A stretch of DNA of 9,904 nucleotides, taken from NCBI GenBank assembly GCA_024274995.1, contig JAJSAA010000283.1, positions 1 to 9,904 of the forward strand, in the 5' to 3' direction. The stretch comes from Deltaproteobacteria bacterium (lineage in GTDB: Bacteria > Desulfobacterota > Desulfobulbia > Desulfobulbales > VMSU01). Each line of letters starts with the position of its first letter. Positions within the stretch are counted from its first letter, which is position 1. Below, one piece after another: positions 6,562 through 9,904 of the stretch. Both the position numbers and the translations under genes were made by a program. The notes beneath the pieces are model-generated. The model was not told the DNA's origin. It ran no database searches and was given only the letters and a program-made list of their open reading frames with translations.

Positions 6562-6751
6562 AATCACCACCCATATTCCCACGCCCCACGCTAACGACGA
6601 AATAAGCCAGAAATTTAAAAGAATTTTCTCAAGCTTCCTATTTCTGCACATTGCAGTTGCGGACACGATAATATAATCTTATTATGGCGGCAATTGAAAT
6701 TTCACCCGACAGGCATAACGGGCACATCACCTCCAAATTAATATTTTTTCC
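6562..6751. promoter_or_regulatory. Divergent hemY / flavodoxin-gene promoter region
   Basis: This 190-base region between two outward-facing genes includes TATAAT (6672-6677) within a near-palindromic AT stretch (6667-6685), usable as a -10 in either direction. On the plus strand TTGCAG (6651-6656) lies 15 bases upstream, a short spacer. CTGCA-CAT-TGCAG (6644-6656) is a small perfect inverted repeat overlapping that -35. Shared regulation of the two genes is possible. Confidence 0.35.
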
Positions 6752-7438
6752 ATGACCATAGCCAGAAAAAAAAGAATTCTCATCCTTTCATATTCCTTCA
6801 GCGGCCAAACGAGTTGCCTGATAAGGCATCTTAAAATTGGCCTGGAGAAGAATGACCATCGAGTGCTAAAAGAAAGAATTGAACCCGTGGTTCACTTAAA
6901 ATTCCCCACTGGCTCCATCGGCGCCTGCCTTGTTATGATGATTCTCACCCTCTTCCGGCGGCGCAACCCCATCTGCCCCCTTTCCGAACAGATAAATCAA
7001 CATTTTGATCTGATAATTTTAGCCGGGCCCACCTGGTCGTATAACCCCAGCGGCCCCATTCTTTATCTTATTGACCATTACGGCAAAAAGCTCTTTGACG
7101 GACAGACCATCCTGCCCCTCATCTCCTGCCGGGGATATTGGCGTATGCACCAATGGGGCCTGAAGGCCATGCTGCGGCGCTATGGGGCGCATGTCCCCAA
7201 CAGCTTGATTTTTTCGCATCCATGCCATGAGCCATGGCGCACCATCGGGGTGTTTATGAAGATTGCCGGCAAGGCCCCGGAGCATTCCGCCTTTTTAAGG
7301 GGCCATTATAAAAAATTCGGCCATTCCCAGGCCCAGCAGGATGAGGCGGAACGTCTCGGCATATTAATCGGCGAGGCCCTGAGCCGGGATGAAGACTTAA
7401 GCGCCCTGCCACTCCACACCCCCATCGCTCTGCCCTGA
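6752..7438 (+). CDS. Flavodoxin-fold protein, probable FMN-dependent oxidoreductase
   Basis: 228-aa cytoplasmic protein with a flavodoxin-like fold. The first strand and phosphate-binding loop, RILILSYSFSGQTSCLI (8-24), resemble the FMN phosphate loop T/S-x-T-G-x-T. LIILAGPTWSYNPSGPILYL (87-106) is the second FMN-contact loop, and LISCRGYWRMHQWGLKAML (123-141) the third. The C-terminal half is longer than in plain flavodoxin (about 150-180 aa), and an unusual hydrophobic insert (57-68) is followed by FRRRN. The exact substrate is not recognisable. HemG, the menaquinone-linked protoporphyrinogen oxidase, also has a flavodoxin fold, and this gene diverges from hemY, but I see no HemG-specific resemblance. 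The ATG is the only start after an in-frame stop; no Shine-Dalgarno sequence precedes it, so translation may be leaderless or weak. Little can be said about termination, as no clear hairpin follows. Confidence 0.8.
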   Translation: MTIARKKRILILSYSFSGQTSCLIRHLKIGLEKNDHRVLKERIEPVVHLKFPTGSIGACLVMMILTLFRRRNPICPLSEQINQHFDLIILAGPTWSYNPSGPILYLIDHYGKKLFDGQTILPLISCRGYWRMHQWGLKAMLRRYGAHVPNSLIFSHPCHEPWRTIGVFMKIAGKAPEHSAFLRGHYKKFGHSQAQQDEAERLGILIGEALSRDEDLSALPLHTPIALP

Positions 7439-7565
7439 TTTTATGATAGCTTCAGTTGCCCCCCCCCATCTCAGAGTCCGCGCTACGCTTACCTGAAATT
7501 ATGGTTTAATAATGGTAAGGAATAACTATATTCTTGATACTGGCCATTTTATAGCCTGTCCACCG

Positions 7566-7591
7566 ACGTCCCTTCCCCCCTTGTGGGGGAA
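7566..7591 (+). repeat. Left copy of a 26-base inverted, hairpin-forming repeat
   Basis: Begins ACGTCCCTTCCCCCC and continues TTGTGGGGGAA. It can fold on itself: TTCCCCC pairs with GGGGGAA around CTTGT. The reverse complement of 7924-7949 matches it at 23 of 26 positions without gaps. The two copies enclose a decayed DUF559-type gene, forming a unit of about 384 bp. The compact palindrome resembles REP-type elements. Confidence 0.8.
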
Positions 7592-7900
7592 AAATATACA
7601 AAAAGCCACAAATTCATCCACCGGGCAAAATTACTCCGCAACAACATGACAGATAAGGAAAGATTACTGTGGTCAAATTTCAGACGACAATTCCCCTGTG
7701 AAAGTATATTGTTGATTTTGTCTGTTACGAAAAAAAGGGTGGGTAATGCTTGAACTTAACGGTAGTCAGCACGCGGCGCGGGAGGAGTATGAGCAACAGC
7801 GTACAGTCTAATTGGAATCAGAAGGATATAAAGTAACCCGCTTTTGAAACAATGACGTTTGGCAAAATATTGTGAGGGATTTTGAAAGTTTTTTATTCTA
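7583..7900 (+). pseudogene. Decayed DUF559-family endonuclease-like gene
   Basis: DUF559 proteins are short (about 110-130 aa) predicted nucleases related to the Vsr / restriction-endonuclease-like fold; their role is not established. Pieces of one are visible in order but in three frames. The frame from 7583 (GTG) gives AKLLRNNMTDKERLLWSNFRRQ, matching the family N-terminus. The frame at 7705 gives YIVDFVCYEKK. The frame at 7737 gives GWVMLELNGSQHAAREEYEQQ, then a TAA stop (7809-7811), LESEGYKVTRF, a TGA in place of the usual Trp (7845-7847) and NNDVW. The stretch between FRR and the YIVDF core is also shorter than usual, so an internal deletion is likely. At least two frameshifts and two nonsense codons make it non-functional. 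The gene is enclosed by two inverted 26-base repeats, and the GTG lies inside the left repeat. Confidence 0.85.
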
Positions 7901-7923
7901 CTTTAATACCCCCCATCCTGTCC

Positions 7924-7949
7924 TTCTCCCACAAGGGGGGGAGGAACGT
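7924..7949 (-). repeat. Right copy of the 26-base inverted repeat
   Basis: In reverse complement this begins ACGTTCCTCCCCCCC and continues TTGTGGGAGAA. It differs from the left copy at only three positions. It too is internally palindromic (TTCTCCC against GGGGGAA-like bases). It lies about 25 bases after the last recognisable DUF559 remnant and marks the far end of the 7566-7949 unit. Confidence 0.8.
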
Positions 7950-7998
7950 AGATGGTAATATCTTGTTCTAATAATCTTCACTTTTATCTGCTTAAAAA

Positions 7999-8044
7999 TA
8001 TATCTAAATGACGGGCATGGGGGAAATTTATGATTTTAGATATA
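7999..8044. repeat. AT-rich 10-bp perfect inverted repeat
   Basis: TATATCTAAA (7999-8008) and TTTAGATATA (8035-8044) are exact reverse complements separated by 26 bases. A second inverted pair interlocks with it: ACGGGCA (8011-8017) and TGCCCGT (8060-8066). It lies between the DUF559 relic and the end of the TPR gene, and no gene is visible from 7950 to 8122. There is no T run typical of a terminator, and its function is unknown. Confidence 0.5.
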
Positions 8045-8122
8045 CTTTTGTCTGCGAGCTGCCCGTTTGAAACAGCGAGGAACCAAACAATCAACAGAGC
8101 AATACCTCTATCGACAAAAAAG

Positions 8123-8752
8123 TTATTTCTTGCCAGCTTTTACCTCTTCCAAGACCTGGGCCACAGTCTTACCACCCGCTGCCATAGCCCCTGGATTTTG
8201 TTTGACAATGGCCTCCCACTCCTTAATGGCAGCGGCCTTATCATCCTTATCAAACATAAGCACAATCCCCTTATTAAAACGGGCCTGAACATTTAAAGGG
8301 TCAAGGGCGGCGGCCTTATCAAAGCATTCGATGGCCTTGTCCGGCTGTCCAGCCCGCCGATACATAACCCCCAGATCGGTAAGCACCCCGGCATTCCCCG
8401 GATGCAGAGCCAGATATTTAGTATAAGCACCAATAGCCTTGACCGCCTGATTGGTATCGAAATAGGCGTTGCCCAATTTGACCCAGATCTCACCCTCCTC
8501 GGGATGCAGGGCGGCCTGCTTTTCCAGGCCTAAGATCATCGCCGCCTGCTGCGAGGCGTTGGCGGAATTGGCCGACGGGCTCTGAGCCGCAGAATCGTGC
8601 GGCTCATGAACCACGTCCTTAGAATGAACCGGATGCAGGGAACTGTATATTACCCCGCTTAGAAACCCCGCCAGCAGACATATTGCCATGGCGGAGTAGA
8701 GAGTTGTCTTCTTCACACAATCATCATCTTTTTCTGCTAATAATGAGGTCAT
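8123..8752 (-). CDS. Membrane-anchored tetratricopeptide-repeat protein
   Basis: 209-aa protein with a short cytoplasmic N-terminus, one transmembrane segment (about 17-37, TTLYSAMAICLLAGFLSGVIY), a low-complexity Ser/Ala/Asn/Gln linker (about 50-72) and a periplasmic TPR domain. Three TPR units can be laid out: about 86-119 (EIWVKLGNAYFDTNQAVKAI), 120-153 (GVLTDLGVMYRRAGQPDKAI) and 154-187. TPRs bind protein partners; no specific partner is evident. The layout resembles the TPR part of CcmH/NrfG-like cytochrome c maturation proteins, but no cytochrome genes are nearby, so I do not assign that role. AGGAG, 8 bases before the ATG, supports the start. It follows the glucosaminidase gene by 54 bases on the same strand and is probably co-transcribed with it, suggesting a cell-envelope role. 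Confidence 0.85.
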   Translation of the reverse strand: MTSLLAEKDDDCVKKTTLYSAMAICLLAGFLSGVIYSSLHPVHSKDVVHEPHDSAAQSPSANSANASQQAAMILGLEKQAALHPEEGEIWVKLGNAYFDTNQAVKAIGAYTKYLALHPGNAGVLTDLGVMYRRAGQPDKAIECFDKAAALDPLNVQARFNKGIVLMFDKDDKAAAIKEWEAIVKQNPGAMAAGGKTVAQVLEEVKAGKK

Positions 8753-8806
8753 TAATTTACTCCTATTGAGAATTACCTGCCACCCAGCCTGATAGGGCCC
8801 GTAAAA

Positions 8807-9796
8807 TTAACCGGCATCAACGAGGCGGCAATTATCATAACTCTCGAGATTATTATTTTTGATAAGACTCTGTAGAGAGATCACGTAAACACCTTTTTTG
8901 GCAGAGTAATTAAGCAGACCTTCTGCCACGGCCACGGCATCCATGGAATGACGCCGTATGCGCCGCAAATCAGCGTAAGCCCCGACTCTGTTTATGGTCA
9001 GCATATAAGCCCGAACCGAGTCTAAAACTGAATCATAGACAGCAATTTTATGAGTTTGATTGGCGGCACGCCGAGCCGGAACCAGGCCTTTTTTGCCCCA
9101 GGTCCACATCCCGAAAAGGTTATTGGCCTGATTGGCAAATCTGGAACTGCCCCATGATGATTCGATTGCTCCCTGGGCCAGCATCAGGCTGACGGGCAAA
9201 ACATTAACCCGGTTCAGTAATTCCTCAGCATCCTGGGTACGATATTTACGGCATAACTTATTAATAAAGAGGGCCTGCTCCCCGGTGATGGCGGTCTGCC
9301 ACTCCTGCCGTCCCGGGTAAAAGGTCAAGCCTTGCGGGCCGCCCAGTTCGTCAATGATGGTCAATAAACGCTGACGTTCCTGCATAACCTCTTCCCTGGC
9401 CACCATTACCACCGGCAGCAAGGCCCGCACAAAGGCCTTCTTCTTACGGTTCAGATCAATTAGAGCCAGATCAGCCGGGAAATGCTCAATGATGACCGAA
9501 GGCACATCTTCCTGCACTTCGCCCCAGAGATTAAACTCATGTAGCCGGGCAATAAGCTCCTGACTTGAATTAACACTCATGGCATATATACGCCGCCCCA
9601 TTAATGATTCCCGCTGGAGATCAGCGGGAAGCGGAGAGGCGGCAACCTTGATCTGCGGGGATGGCGAAATAGGGGCTGGTAAAGGGCTGATGAGAGCACT
9701 TTGCCGACAAGAAATTATTGAGATCAAGAGAGCGGCAGCTACCAATAAAAAAGGAATCCACTGACCATAAAGATATTCAGTCTTAGACCGAGACAT
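8807..9796 (-). CDS. Bax-like glucosaminidase lipoprotein
   Basis: Predicted peptidoglycan hydrolase of the Bax / mannosyl-glycoprotein endo-beta-N-acetylglucosaminidase-like family (glucosaminidase domain), 329 aa from the chosen start. The N-terminus has basic residues, a hydrophobic segment (about 12-27) and the lipobox IISC with Cys30, so it is probably a lipoprotein exported across the inner membrane. A Pro/Ser-rich linker follows (36-58). The region NRKKKAFVRALLPVVMVAREEV (116-137) is typical of the Bax group. The catalytic domain has LAQGAIESSWGSSRFANQANNLFGMWTW (206-233), with Glu212 the likely catalytic acid. I prefer the ATG at 9796, which has GGAG close upstream; an ATG at 9826 would add 10 residues with a weaker ribosome site. 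It is longer than E. coli Bax (274 aa), mainly at the N-terminus. The TPR gene follows on the same strand. Confidence 0.88.
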   Translation of the reverse strand: MSRSKTEYLYGQWIPFLLVAAALLISIISCRQSALISPLPAPISPSPQIKVAASPLPADLQRESLMGRRIYAMSVNSSQELIARLHEFNLWGEVQEDVPSVIIEHFPADLALIDLNRKKKAFVRALLPVVMVAREEVMQERQRLLTIIDELGGPQGLTFYPGRQEWQTAITGEQALFINKLCRKYRTQDAEELLNRVNVLPVSLMLAQGAIESSWGSSRFANQANNLFGMWTWGKKGLVPARRAANQTHKIAVYDSVLDSVRAYMLTINRVGAYADLRRIRRHSMDAVAVAEGLLNYSAKKGVYVISLQSLIKNNNLESYDNCRLVDAG

Positions 9797-9842
9797 AGTA
9801 CTCCAACCCCTGGTTATTTTACCCATTTTTTACCAATCTTCA

Positions 9843-9866
9843 TTTTACGTTTTACGTTTTACGTTT
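9843..9866. repeat. Short tandem repeat (TTTTACG)x3 plus partial copy
   Basis: Three perfect head-to-tail copies of the heptamer TTTTACG (9843-9863) are followed by TTTA. They lie in the presumed promoter or leader region of the glucosaminidase gene, about 47-70 bases before its chosen start. Copy-number slippage could alter spacing there, but no promoter elements were identified around it. Confidence 0.75.
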
Positions 9867-9904
9867 AAGAGGCAAACAGTCCCCTCCCGCGAATTCAGCC
9901 AACT

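Noticed and set aside
6562..6666. N-terminal extension of hemY to an upstream ATG
   Set aside because: It would place 35 extra residues before the FAD motif, which family members carry near the N-terminus. The ATG at 6561 has a plausible ribosome site.
7459..7467. Run of nine C as a phase-variable tract
   Set aside because: It lies after the flavodoxin gene stop, outside any coding frame and not in a recognisable promoter.
8030..8296. Plus-strand ORF overlapping the 3' end of the TPR gene
   Set aside because: It is mostly antisense to the well-supported TPR coding sequence and shows no family features.
1..9904. CRISPR array, tRNA or rRNA genes
   Set aside because: No regularly spaced repeats, no tRNA-like cloverleaf sequence and no rRNA motifs were seen on either strand.

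Overview
The window looks like chromosomal DNA of an anaerobic, moderately GC-rich Gram-negative bacterium. A Desulfobacterota (former Deltaproteobacteria, possibly Desulfobulbales-like) host is the best guess. This rests on the divergent DnaA type, the Bax-type glucosaminidase lipoprotein and a B12-riboswitch-controlled corrinoid operon. It is inference from protein style, not from a search.

Left part (1-3400, minus strand): a cobalamin operon transcribed right to left. From the promoter side it holds a putative promoter (about 3360-3388), a cobalamin riboswitch (3168-3340), an intrinsic terminator in the leader (3040-3084), then cobC, cobU, cobT and cobS. cobS runs off the left edge. cobC/cobU overlap by ATGA and cobT/cobS by TAATG, both signs of translational coupling. 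cobU and cobT are separated by 148 bases rich in small hairpins. Together the four enzymes carry out nucleotide-loop assembly: CobU activates adenosylcobinamide (phosphate), CobT and CobC make alpha-ribazole, and CobS joins the two halves. The set would also serve corrinoid salvage.

Middle (3341-7438): a non-coding region of about 475 bases with promoter-like sequences and near-match DnaA boxes precedes dnaA (+), whose AAA+ core departs from the usual consensus. dnaA converges on hemY-type protoporphyrinogen oxidase (-), with a hairpin between them. Divergent from hemY lies a flavodoxin-fold gene (+), sharing an AT-rich promoter region.

Right part: 7439-8122 has no intact gene. It contains the decayed remains of a DUF559-type nuclease gene, broken over three frames with in-frame stops. 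This is enclosed by two inverted copies of a 26-base, hairpin-forming repeat (23/26 identical), which looks like a small dead mobile or repeat unit of about 384 bp. Farther right is an AT-rich inverted repeat. Two minus-strand genes close the window: a Bax-like glucosaminidase lipoprotein and, downstream of it, a membrane-anchored TPR protein, probably co-transcribed. A short heptamer tandem repeat lies upstream of the glucosaminidase gene.

The points most worth following are the flanked DUF559 relic, the variant DnaA with its upstream region, and the riboswitch leader, in which a competing antiterminator can be drawn.
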